This document shows positions 1-7,030 of a DNA stretch of 32,197 bases, piece after piece (position 1 is the stretch's first letter; every line of letters starts with the position of its first letter). The notes beneath the pieces are model-generated. The model saw only the letters and a list, made by a program, of their open reading frames with translations, searched no databases and was not told the DNA's origin. Origin of the DNA: Flavobacteriales bacterium (GTDB lineage: Bacteria; Bacteroidota; Bacteroidia; Flavobacteriales_D; CAJJDF01). The stretch lies in contig JAHDBM010000003.1 in assembly GCA_020630395.1 (NCBI GenBank), positions 71,567 through 103,763 of the forward strand. Direction: 5' to 3'. The translations under genes were made by a program, and so were the position numbers.

Positions 1-1
1 T

Positions 2-301
2 ATTTCTTGTCAAGAAGATTACAAAGAACGATTTGAGACACTTTTTAAAAGTAGAGCAGGCATGATTGATAACAATAAAGGTTTTAGAAACATGCATGTG
101 TTAAAACCAAGAAAAGGGGAAGATGAGTACTTAATTGTAAGTTATTGGGATACTGAAGAGGACTTTATAAACTGGACAAGATCAGAAAGCTTTATTGAAG
201 GACACAAAAGAGGATTTGCTGATGTAAAAAAGGCAAAAGAACAAGGTCTTGAACCACCAATGAAATCTGATTTTAAAACTTATGACATACTTACAAACTA
301 A
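2..301 (+). CDS. Heme-degrading monooxygenase, IsdG/HmoA (ABM) type, 5' partial
   Basis: The reading frame is open from base 2, so the gene enters from beyond the left edge and only about 99 C-terminal residues are visible; the ATG at 62 is internal. The visible part is an antibiotic-biosynthesis-monooxygenase (ABM) dimeric alpha-beta barrel: a core strand around YLIVSYW is followed by a helix with FINW...FIEGH. IsdG/IsdI enzymes use an Asn, a Trp and a His, with Trp and His ten positions apart; here Trp (173-175) and His (203-205) have exactly that spacing. The Asn lies in the missing part. The family oxidatively opens heme in the cytoplasm and releases iron. The convergent operon next door encodes HmuY-like proteins and a heme-type receptor, which supports a heme role over a generic ABM protein. 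Confidence 0.78.
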   Translation: MSCQEDYKERFETLFKSRAGMIDNNKGFRNMHVLKPRKGEDEYLIVSYWDTEEDFINWTRSESFIEGHKRGFADVKKAKEQGLEPPMKSDFKTYDILTN

Positions 302-355
302 ACTTATATGATCTTCATCATATAATTTAATCTTCTTAATTAAGATATTTGAAAT

Positions 356-478
356 ATGAAAGCCAACATAAAAAATAAATCATTTTGGAAAAAAATTGGA
401 TGGGTTGGCTTTTTCTTTTTCCTTATTAAAGGATTAATATGGTGTGTGCTTTTCTATCTAGGCTATAAAAGCATCTAA
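356..478 (+). CDS. Small single-span membrane protein, 40 aa
   Basis: An ATG at 356 opens a 40-codon frame ending in TAA at 476-478, one base before the end of the convergent HmuY gene. The product has a short basic, polar N-terminus (about 12 residues with several Lys), then a Gly/Phe-rich hydrophobic stretch with the core GFFFFLIKGL, and a second hydrophobic part ending in a short Tyr/Lys tail. This predicts one or two short membrane segments in the inner membrane. It lies 54 bp after the monooxygenase and may be cotranscribed with it. My impression, unverified, is that short proteins with this core are common in Flavobacteriia next to ABM monooxygenases. Function unknown. Two of its codon runs also form an inverted repeat (359-412). 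Confidence 0.6.
   Translation: MKANIKNKSFWKKIGWVGFFFFLIKGLIWCVLFYLGYKSI
359..412. repeat. Long-loop inverted repeat followed by a T-tract
   Basis: AAAGCCAAC (359-367) is the reverse complement of GTTGGCTTT (404-412), a 9-bp stem with a 36-nt loop. TTCTTTTT follows on the + strand. It could act as a weak terminator for the monooxygenase transcript, but it lies inside the 40-codon gene and the loop is long, so the call is tentative. Confidence 0.3.
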
Positions 479-479
479 C

Positions 480-1475
480 TTATAGTTTCTCTAACTCAAA
501 AGTAGGAACTCCTTTAATTCCTTGGTCATTGTAAAAGTCTACAAACCTCAACTTATAATAAAAACTATCTTTTCCCTGAATTAAATAGTTTTTATTGTCA
601 TAAACAGTGTACTTCGATTCGTCCATATCGAATACTTTCCAATCAAAACCAATAACATCTAATGTATCATTTAATGTGTAACTAGAAATATCATCAAATG
701 TTAACCCTGAAAAATCAACATCAAATGCTTTAACAGCCTTACAAGAAGTTCTGTTAAGTAAAACCCCATTAACACTATATGCTAATGTTGGGTTAACGAC
801 ATAAAACTCTTCTGTGTATTGTGTAAACAACAAATCCCAATCGGTTTTATTTGGCTCAACATCAATAACCTCTCCTCCATTATCGAAACTAAAGCATGTG
901 TTATTTTTTGTTACATCTTTAGGTATCACTTTCGTTACTTCATCCGATCCATCTACATTAGCATACTTAATAGTATAATCACTTGAAGTTACACTAAGAA
1001 TTTGCATTTTTTTTGTTCCCCTGCCTGATAAATCTGGCTTTTGACCTCTATCTACAATATAAACTTCATTAGTTGGAACATCATTAATAATCCAGTCTTT
1101 AAATGCTAAAGAATCTTCATTACCTGTTGAATGATCCCAATCATAAGTTAAATTTAAACCTGATAATGAAGTAATGGCATTAAAATCAGTTTCTCCAGTT
1201 TTTGATGCTAACATTTTGTTAGATGAATTTAATGTTACCTTATGACCTGTAGCTGTAGTTTCAAATGCTAAATCCCAAGTTATTCTATTTATTGTTCTAA
1301 CAATGGCTTGGTTTGATAAACTATAAAAAATTTGCTTAGAATAATCTCCATTATTACCTGTATTTATGGCTACAGTTGTCACATCACCTCTATCGAATGG
1401 TTCGATTGGTGTTTCTTCTTTTTCACATGAAATAAAAAAAAGTAAAAAGACTATATATAATATTTTATTTTCCAT
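480..1475 (-). CDS. hmuY: HmuY-like heme-binding lipoprotein
   Basis: The 331-residue product starts with a short signal and a lipobox (FFISC, Cys17), so it should be a lipoprotein, probably surface-exposed in this phylum. The body reads as a HmuY family protein: an early WDLAF strand motif (67-71), a second TDWDLLFTQY (211-220), VIGFDWK (274-280), and a C-terminal YYKLRFVDFYNDQG...PTFELEKL (306-331) that resembles the end of HmuY. At 331 residues it is longer than P. gingivalis HmuY (about 216), because of a long N-terminal half. HmuY captures heme and hands it to the receptor HmuR. I cannot assign the axial ligands by eye. The start overlaps the end of the receptor gene by 11 bp, so it is the last gene of the operon and likely translationally coupled. 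It shares motif order with the T9SS-sorted protein at 3711-4958. Confidence 0.75.
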   Translation of the reverse strand: MENKILYIVFLLFFISCEKEETPIEPFDRGDVTTVAINTGNNGDYSKQIFYSLSNQAIVRTINRITWDLAFETTATGHKVTLNSSNKMLASKTGETDFNAITSLSGLNLTYDWDHSTGNEDSLAFKDWIINDVPTNEVYIVDRGQKPDLSGRGTKKMQILSVTSSDYTIKYANVDGSDEVTKVIPKDVTKNNTCFSFDNGGEVIDVEPNKTDWDLLFTQYTEEFYVVNPTLAYSVNGVLLNRTSCKAVKAFDVDFSGLTFDDISSYTLNDTLDVIGFDWKVFDMDESKYTVYDNKNYLIQGKDSFYYKLRFVDFYNDQGIKGVPTFELEKL

Positions 1476-3708
1476 TAATTGATAATGCTAATTTAATAAA
1501 AAAAGTTCTACCCCACGACACAGGCAGACTTCCTGATCCACCTGAATGAACTCCTCCTTGCAATTGACTAGATTGTATATCTTGCACATTGAATATATTC
1601 TTCACTCCAACAGTTGTTGATATTCTTTTTTTCCAGAAAAAATTAATAACGCTAGCATCCATCATTCCATAATCAGAGATTTCGAATTGAGATACATCTC
1701 CAAAATCGCTAACAGAATATCCCAATAATTTTCCTGCATACTTGTAAAATAAGCTTAACGAAGTTTGCCACTCTTCTACTTCATAGATAAAACTTGTAGT
1801 AAATTCTGGAGAATAAGAATATTTCTCTATTTCAGTATTTGTTTCTGATGCTAAATTATATCTTCCTATGTAAGAAAATCCAAATGATGTTTTATAGGTT
1901 TTATATCTAAATCCAGAATTAAAATTAATTCCTTGAGAGTAAAATTGACCAATATTAGTATACGTATACAATTGTTCTCCGGCATCAATAAGGGCTAAAC
2001 TAATTTGATTATTTACTTTGTTATAAAAACCGCTTAAGCTAAAATCATAAACACCTCTTTTAATGCCTCTTTTGTATGCCATTTGAACCATGTAATTATC
2101 CGATAATTCGGCATTTAACGATTCATTACCTTGTATGTTATGATTTAAATCTACAAATAAAAAATACAGTTCCTTTAATGACGGAGATCGAAAACCTCTA
2201 CCATAAGAACCTCTTAACGATAAATGTTGTGTTGCTTGATATTTAACATTCAAAGATGGTATAATTGGACTTGTATATTCTGTGTTATAGGCATAACGAA
2301 TACCTGGTTTAATAATTAAATCCGTAGTAGGTCTATACTCTACACTTCCAAAAAGTGCATAATCTCCAATTTCTCTAGTATTATCAACTATCCTTTTACC
2401 TCTAGTTGTTTCTACGTTAATATCATACCCTAATTGAAAGTTTAGCTTTGAAGAATCTTTAGCAAAAGAATATGTACCTCTAGAAAAAAATAAATCAAAT
2501 ACACTTGTGTCTTGTAAAGCTGGGTTATCGAGTAACGTATATTCAATAGTTACTAAATCTTTTAAGAATGCTCTTTTTTCTCTTTCATAGTAATTATAAC
2601 CTCCTAAAACATTAACTAATCCATAATTACCTAACTTACTATTTATAGTTATAGAGTTATCTATTCTTTTGGTATAATAATAATCATCAAAAGCTGTTTC
2701 AAAATAGGGAGATCTTGGCTCACCTCTAGCAGTTAGCTTCTCATTAAATAACTTTGATGAAAGCGCTATATCCACTTTATTAATGGTTGTTTGGTATCTT
2801 ACCCCTCCAAACCATTGCTCTTTTGGTTTCCATTCTTTTACACGTGAGGTATCGAGCTGAGAATATCCATCAAAATAATTTCTTCCGATCTCTAACCCTA
2901 ATGAATGTTTTTTGAATCCTATGTTTACATTACCATCAGTATTATACTGACCAATGGTTTCATAATATGCATTAGCATTAACAGCTATATTTTCTGTGTT
3001 TTTTTTAGTAATGAGGTTAATTGTTCCTGCAAGTGCATTAGTCCCATAACTAACAGAAAGTGGACCTTCAACTATTTCAACTCGCTCTATATTTGATAAA
3101 TTAATTTGTGAAAGGTCTATGTTTCCATTTTGTCTTCCGATAATTGGAACTCCATCAATTAATATTTTTACATTTTCACCAGATAATCCTTGAATACTCA
3201 TGGATGACCCTAAAAATTGATCTTGAGAAACCCTAATGTTCATCTCTTGCTCCATTAACTCTTGTAAATTAACAGCACCTTGAGCAAGTATCCTCTTATT
3301 ATCTATAACCTTAACTTTATTAACTGATTTCACATCAGATGTGGGTGAATATTGACCAGTAACCACTAATGTATTCATTTGTATATCTCTAGGATATAAT
3401 ACAATTTCTTTTTGTCCAGTTTTAAGCTCCACCCACTTAGTTTGAAAGGTTGAGTGTTTAATTTTGAGTTTTGGATTTACACAACCATCATCAATCGTAA
3501 AAACACCATTAAATGTTGTAATAGCTTGTTTGGTTGAATTATCAGAGCATGTTATCGATACCCCTGCATATGGCACAGGATTACCTTTATCATCAAAAAC
3601 AACTATTTCCTTTTGAGCGGAAACATCATTTAATGAAACAAACAAAAGCGCGAACAAGAAAAAAATCTTACTCACGCTTAACTTGATATTTCTTTTTACA
3701 ATAATCAA
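1465..3708 (-). CDS. TonB-dependent outer membrane heme receptor, HmuR-like
   Basis: The 747-residue product has a signal peptide (1-31, ending VSAQ), a carboxypeptidase-regulatory-like domain (about 33-108) typical of Bacteroidota receptors, a LVVTG TonB-box-like segment (114-118), a plug domain (about 128-236, with IQGLSG, ILIDGVP, IERVEIVEGP and AGTINLITKK), then a beta-barrel to the C-terminus. In the barrel, FRSPSL (506-511) matches the FRAP box and GNESL (527-531) the NPNL box of heme receptors, with His523 between them where HemR/HmuR-type receptors carry a functional His. It should import heme across the outer membrane using TonB-ExbBD energy. It starts 2 bp after the upstream T9SS HmuY-like gene and overlaps the downstream HmuY lipoprotein, so the three form one operon. 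Substrate assignment rests on the motifs plus neighbours. Confidence 0.85.
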   Translation of the reverse strand: MIIVKRNIKLSVSKIFFLFALLFVSLNDVSAQKEIVVFDDKGNPVPYAGVSITCSDNSTKQAITTFNGVFTIDDGCVNPKLKIKHSTFQTKWVELKTGQKEIVLYPRDIQMNTLVVTGQYSPTSDVKSVNKVKVIDNKRILAQGAVNLQELMEQEMNIRVSQDQFLGSSMSIQGLSGENVKILIDGVPIIGRQNGNIDLSQINLSNIERVEIVEGPLSVSYGTNALAGTINLITKKNTENIAVNANAYYETIGQYNTDGNVNIGFKKHSLGLEIGRNYFDGYSQLDTSRVKEWKPKEQWFGGVRYQTTINKVDIALSSKLFNEKLTARGEPRSPYFETAFDDYYYTKRIDNSITINSKLGNYGLVNVLGGYNYYEREKRAFLKDLVTIEYTLLDNPALQDTSVFDLFFSRGTYSFAKDSSKLNFQLGYDINVETTRGKRIVDNTREIGDYALFGSVEYRPTTDLIIKPGIRYAYNTEYTSPIIPSLNVKYQATQHLSLRGSYGRGFRSPSLKELYFLFVDLNHNIQGNESLNAELSDNYMVQMAYKRGIKRGVYDFSLSGFYNKVNNQISLALIDAGEQLYTYTNIGQFYSQGINFNSGFRYKTYKTSFGFSYIGRYNLASETNTEIEKYSYSPEFTTSFIYEVEEWQTSLSLFYKYAGKLLGYSVSDFGDVSQFEISDYGMMDASVINFFWKKRISTTVGVKNIFNVQDIQSSQLQGGVHSGGSGSLPVSWGRTFFIKLALSINGK

Positions 3709-3710
3709 AA

Positions 3711-4958
3711 CTAGTTTTTAATAAAACGTTTTGTGATAGAATAGTTGTTTGTTTCTGTTCTCAAAAAATAAATACCGCTATTTAAATCTTCTACAGAAAT
3801 AGCTCCCTCATTAAATCCTTCAACTCCACTATTACCATTAAATGACTTTACTATTTTTCCATTAACATCAAATATAGAAAATGATAATGCTCTCGCATCT
3901 TTTAATTCGTACGTTATGTTTAATACACTATGAGTTGGATTTGGATAGATACCAAAGTTCACAAAAGGTGATGACTCGTCTATACTAGCCGCAGATAATA
4001 ATTCTTTTGTGAAATAAATCATACCTGTTGCGCTTCCACCAAATCCAGTAAAAACAACTTGGTATACATCTTCATTATTATCCTTGATGAAATAAGAAAG
4101 AGAATCTTCTAATTCCCACATAAATGTAGAATTATTAAATGATTTCCAATCATGACCAAGTACATTTAAAGAACTGTCAAAAGAATAACTATTCCAATTT
4201 GCTTGTGCAGTGTTAACTTCAACACCTCTAACTTCAGCAATACCCGTATTGTAATTTGAAAATCCTCCAACAACATTATAATACCCTAAAGCTCCCAAAC
4301 TCTCTGAATATTTTCTAAACACCAATTCCCAATCAGCTTTTAGTGGTTCAGCATCTAATAATGAATCATTATCTATGTCATAATAAAAATGATGCTTTGA
4401 AGAATATGTAGTTCTATTATAGGTTTTAGTTACCGAAGATGAACCATCTAAATTTGCAATAACAAATGTTACTGGGCCTGATGGAGATATTGTTTTAATC
4501 CATATTTTTTTCCAAATTCCAGAAGTGGTTTTAATTATAAAAACTTTCTTCCCTACTAACAAACCTGTTCCTTGATACACACCCCATCCATAATCAGGAT
4601 GCCCCGTAGCTGTAGATGTAAATACATCATTTTGCCAATCATCATTTCCATCTCTTAAAAGATTGGCTCCAACAGTATCTATAGTTGTTGATGTAAAGTT
4701 TGTCGTATCTGAATTTGAAGGCTCATAAAGTTCTGCATCAAATCCTCCATTTATTCTAATCGAAGCAGAAAATAAACTAGAAAAAAATTGCAAATCCCAA
4801 TCTTGGGTATTAGATGCAGTTTTTGTTCCAGATGATAATTGATAAAAAACCTGATCAGCATAACTAGTTTGCAAAGAAATTGAATCAGATATTGCTTGAG
4901 CATTAATCGAACTAATTCCTATTAATAAGATTGAAATAGATAGTAATAATGTTTTCAT
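3711..4958 (-). CDS. HmuY-like protein with T9SS type A sorting domain
   Basis: The 415-residue product has a signal peptide (1-20, ending INA), a HmuY-like body, and a C-terminal T9SS type A sorting domain (about 336-415) with YPNPT, a FSIFDVNGKIV strand, SGIYFLR and a basic end (KRFIKN). Body motifs run in the same order as in the lipoprotein at 480-1475: YADQVFYQLS (33-42), QDWDLQF (52-58), DAEPLKADWELVF (202-214), NVLGHDWKSF (265-274). The sorting domain should send it through the type IX system to be surface-anchored or released, which would make it a secreted heme scavenger for the receptor encoded 2 bp downstream. It is the first gene of the operon, behind a palindrome at 5015-5030. 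HmuY membership is inferred from its paralogue and context; the heme ligands are not identified. Confidence 0.7.
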   Translation of the reverse strand: MKTLLLSISILLIGISSINAQAISDSISLQTSYADQVFYQLSSGTKTASNTQDWDLQFFSSLFSASIRINGGFDAELYEPSNSDTTNFTSTTIDTVGANLLRDGNDDWQNDVFTSTATGHPDYGWGVYQGTGLLVGKKVFIIKTTSGIWKKIWIKTISPSGPVTFVIANLDGSSSVTKTYNRTTYSSKHHFYYDIDNDSLLDAEPLKADWELVFRKYSESLGALGYYNVVGGFSNYNTGIAEVRGVEVNTAQANWNSYSFDSSLNVLGHDWKSFNNSTFMWELEDSLSYFIKDNNEDVYQVVFTGFGGSATGMIYFTKELLSAASIDESSPFVNFGIYPNPTHSVLNITYELKDARALSFSIFDVNGKIVKSFNGNSGVEGFNEGAISVEDLNSGIYFLRTETNNYSITKRFIKN

Positions 4959-4985
4959 TTATAGTATTTGAATGTATTTACAATA

Positions 4986-4995
4986 CAAATATTTA
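4986..4995 (-). promoter_or_regulatory. Candidate -7 box of the heme operon
   Basis: Read on the minus strand this is TAAATATTTG; its last eight bases (AATATTTG) fit the Bacteroidetes -7 consensus TAnnTTTG with one mismatch. It lies 27-37 bp upstream of the ATG at 4958. No TTTG-type -33 element is visible at the right distance; that position abuts the palindrome at 5015-5030, which suggests an activator-dependent promoter. Confidence 0.45.
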
Positions 4996-5014
4996 ACATT
5001 TAATAAATGGAAAC

Positions 5015-5030
5015 TATGACTTGGGTCATA
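5015..5030. promoter_or_regulatory. 16-bp palindrome, Crp/Fnr-type operator candidate
   Basis: TATGAC (5015-5020) and GTCATA (5025-5030) are perfect inverted repeats with a 4-nt spacer. Written as TATGA-N6-TCATA it has the half-site size and spacing of Crp/Fnr family sites (TGTGA-N6-TCACA, TTGAT-N4-ATCAA). Its centre (5022.5) is about 41 bp upstream of the start point expected from the candidate -7 box, the usual class II activator position. The site is 57-72 bp upstream of the first heme operon gene. Regulator identity is inferred. Confidence 0.55.
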
Positions 5031-5112
5031 TATTATAGTCAATCTATCATCTCGACTAATTACTCTTCTTATTTTAAGGATTTTACAGTTTAATCAATTA
5101 TTAAACGGTCGA

Positions 5113-6246
5113 TTAATTATTATAAACCCTAAAGCTACACGCTAAACTCCCATTTAAAACGGATATCTCTTTTTCTAATTCAAGGTCAATACCATCTAAC
5201 GCTTCTTTATTTGAACTAATAATCGCAAGTTTAGTGTTTGGAAAATTTCTTTTAAAATTTCTTCCTATATCTTGATATAACTTATTTACACTTTCTTTAT
5301 TTGATAATCGTTCGCCATAAGGAGGGTTACAAATAACCAAAGAACAACTGGCTGGCTTTTCAACTACTGAAACATCTTCTTTTTTAAATCTAATATTTCT
5401 TTTCAACTTATCGTCTAAATCAATATTATCATGAGCACAGGCTAATGATTTTGATGAAATATCACTTCCATATATCTTACTTATTTTATCTAAAATTTTA
5501 GCATTTTGAGCTTTCTCCATCTTATTCCATACGCTATGATCAAAATCCTTCATTTGCATAAAACCAAAAGATTCTCTATAATACCCACCAGGAATATTCA
5601 TTGCTCTCATAGCTGCTTCAATAGCAAAAGTTCCAGACCCACAAACTGGATCTAATAAAGAAGTTTCTTTATCCCAACCAGATAAGCGTAATAAACCTGC
5701 AGCTAAAACTTCATTCAAAGGAGCTTCGTTAGTTGCTATTCGATATCCTCTTTTAAATAAAACATCTCCAGAAGTATCTAATGAAACAGAACATTTGGTT
5801 CCATTAATTTTTAAAAAAAATCTAAAATCAGGATTAACAGAATCTATGGATGGCCTTTTCCCTCTTCTCTCCTCTCTAAACCTATCTACTATAGCATCTT
5901 TCATTTTTAAGGATATATAATGAGAATGAGTAAATACATCTGATTTAACTGAATTATTGATAATAAACGTTTGCTCGACACTCATCAATTTCATCCATGA
6001 AAAACGTTTTATATTTCGGTAAAATTCATGTTCGTTTTTAGCTTCGAAAGTAAAAAGTGGTTTTAGAATAGATATAGCACACCTTAATGAATAATTTGCT
6101 AAGTACATCTCTTCTTTTGTAGCATAAAACTCTACGGCTCTATTTAAAATTCTAACTCTTTTAAGTCCTAATTCTTTCATTTCATCACCTAATGGTGATT
6201 CTAGACCAAAAAAAGTCTTCGCTATGTATCGCTCTCTTTCTTCCAT
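5113..6246 (-). CDS. rlmL: 23S rRNA (guanine-N2) methyltransferase, RlmL N-terminal-module type
   Basis: The 377-residue product has an N-terminal ferredoxin-like and THUMP part (about 1-160) that binds RNA and a C-terminal Rossmann methyltransferase. Visible motifs are the AdoMet loop DPVCGSGTFAIEAA (199-212), the acidic residue in GSDIS (260-264) and the catalytic NPPYGERL (307-314) of N2-guanine methyltransferases. The family methylates a guanine of 23S rRNA (m2G2445 in E. coli numbering). E. coli RlmL is about 700 residues with a second methyltransferase domain; this is the short single-domain form, as in Firmicutes YpsC. The start ATG overlaps the stop of the upstream membrane protein gene (TAATG), so the two are probably coupled. 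Exact target site is inferred from the family. Confidence 0.85.
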   Translation of the reverse strand: MEERERYIAKTFFGLESPLGDEMKELGLKRVRILNRAVEFYATKEEMYLANYSLRCAISILKPLFTFEAKNEHEFYRNIKRFSWMKLMSVEQTFIINNSVKSDVFTHSHYISLKMKDAIVDRFREERRGKRPSIDSVNPDFRFFLKINGTKCSVSLDTSGDVLFKRGYRIATNEAPLNEVLAAGLLRLSGWDKETSLLDPVCGSGTFAIEAAMRAMNIPGGYYRESFGFMQMKDFDHSVWNKMEKAQNAKILDKISKIYGSDISSKSLACAHDNIDLDDKLKRNIRFKKEDVSVVEKPASCSLVICNPPYGERLSNKESVNKLYQDIGRNFKRNFPNTKLAIISSNKEALDGIDLELEKEISVLNGSLACSFRVYNN

Positions 6247-6905
6247 TAATCTTCAATGTATTTATGCATTTCATCATCTTCTACTTCTTCATAATCAACA
6301 AAGTCATCATCATCTTTAGGAGTATTACTACCAAATAAATTCCCAACTTGATCAAATACCAATTGAACTGCAACTATACCTTTAATGAAAATGCTAATAA
6401 TAAAAAAGATGCCAATAAAACCTATTATCCAACCAATAATTGGTGTAGCATATAAATTCTGTATTGTTTCAAAAAACCATTGATTAGCTACATTATCTAC
6501 CATTGGCAAGTAAAACACTGAAAAACCATAAAAAGACACTGTTAAACAAGCAATTAACACATCATATTTAAGGTTATTCTTACTAAACCTAATTTCTTTC
6601 CTATTTAACTGTAAGTTAAATTGAATCATATTTTTTCTTTGTTCAATTTTACTTATCAAGTATAAAAACAAGGTGACTATACCTGTAGCTAATAAAATAA
6701 TAACCCTAGATTGGTGTTCGTTCCCAAAATCTATTGTTGCCAAAGCAGTCATAGAAGCTAAAAAATAAGCTTGAGTAATTCTTAATATATATTTTTCAGT
6801 TTTTCCTACTTCTCCTATAAAAGCTCCTAACACAAAGGTAAAAAGACTCCATAAAAAATTAAATGTGATAAATACTACCCCTAAAAAGAAAGCAAACGAT
6901 AACAT
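6246..6905 (-). CDS. Multi-pass inner membrane protein of unknown function
   Basis: The 219-residue product has about five hydrophobic stretches: the N-terminus (1-30), around 45-60, 68-85, 112-135 and 155-185. There is a basic cytoplasmic-type loop (KIEQRKNMIQ) between the third and fourth. The C-terminus is a strongly acidic soluble tail (about 195-219, rich in Asp and Glu) with no domain I recognise. The gene is the first of a two-gene leftward unit; its TAA overlaps the ATG of the RlmL-type methyltransferase by one base. It diverges from the S46 peptidase gene across 125 bp. I assign no function. Confidence 0.7.
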   Translation of the reverse strand: MLSFAFFLGVVFITFNFLWSLFTFVLGAFIGEVGKTEKYILRITQAYFLASMTALATIDFGNEHQSRVIILLATGIVTLFLYLISKIEQRKNMIQFNLQLNRKEIRFSKNNLKYDVLIACLTVSFYGFSVFYLPMVDNVANQWFFETIQNLYATPIIGWIIGFIGIFFIISIFIKGIVAVQLVFDQVGNLFGSNTPKDDDDFVDYEEVEDDEMHKYIED

Positions 6906-6999
6906 TATTTAATTATTAATTGTGAATTACAAAAGTATGCACAAATAAGACAATATCAACTTTTAACGAATAAATGAAATGCTAATTTCCTTATTGTGG

Positions 7000-7007
7000 T
7001 ATATTTG
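7000..7007 (+). promoter_or_regulatory. -7 promoter box for the S46 peptidase gene
   Basis: TATATTTG is a perfect match to the Bacteroidetes -7 consensus TAnnTTTG and lies 23 bp upstream of the ATG at 7031, predicting a short leader. No clear TTTG -33 element is visible. Confidence 0.6.
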
Positions 7008-7030
7008 CGTTTATAATTTCAAACAATACA

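Noticed and set aside
5090-5116. TTAATC/GATTAA pair at the end of the RlmL-type gene, considered as a terminator.
   Set aside because: The arms are six bases, overlap the stop codon, and there is no GC core or T-tract.
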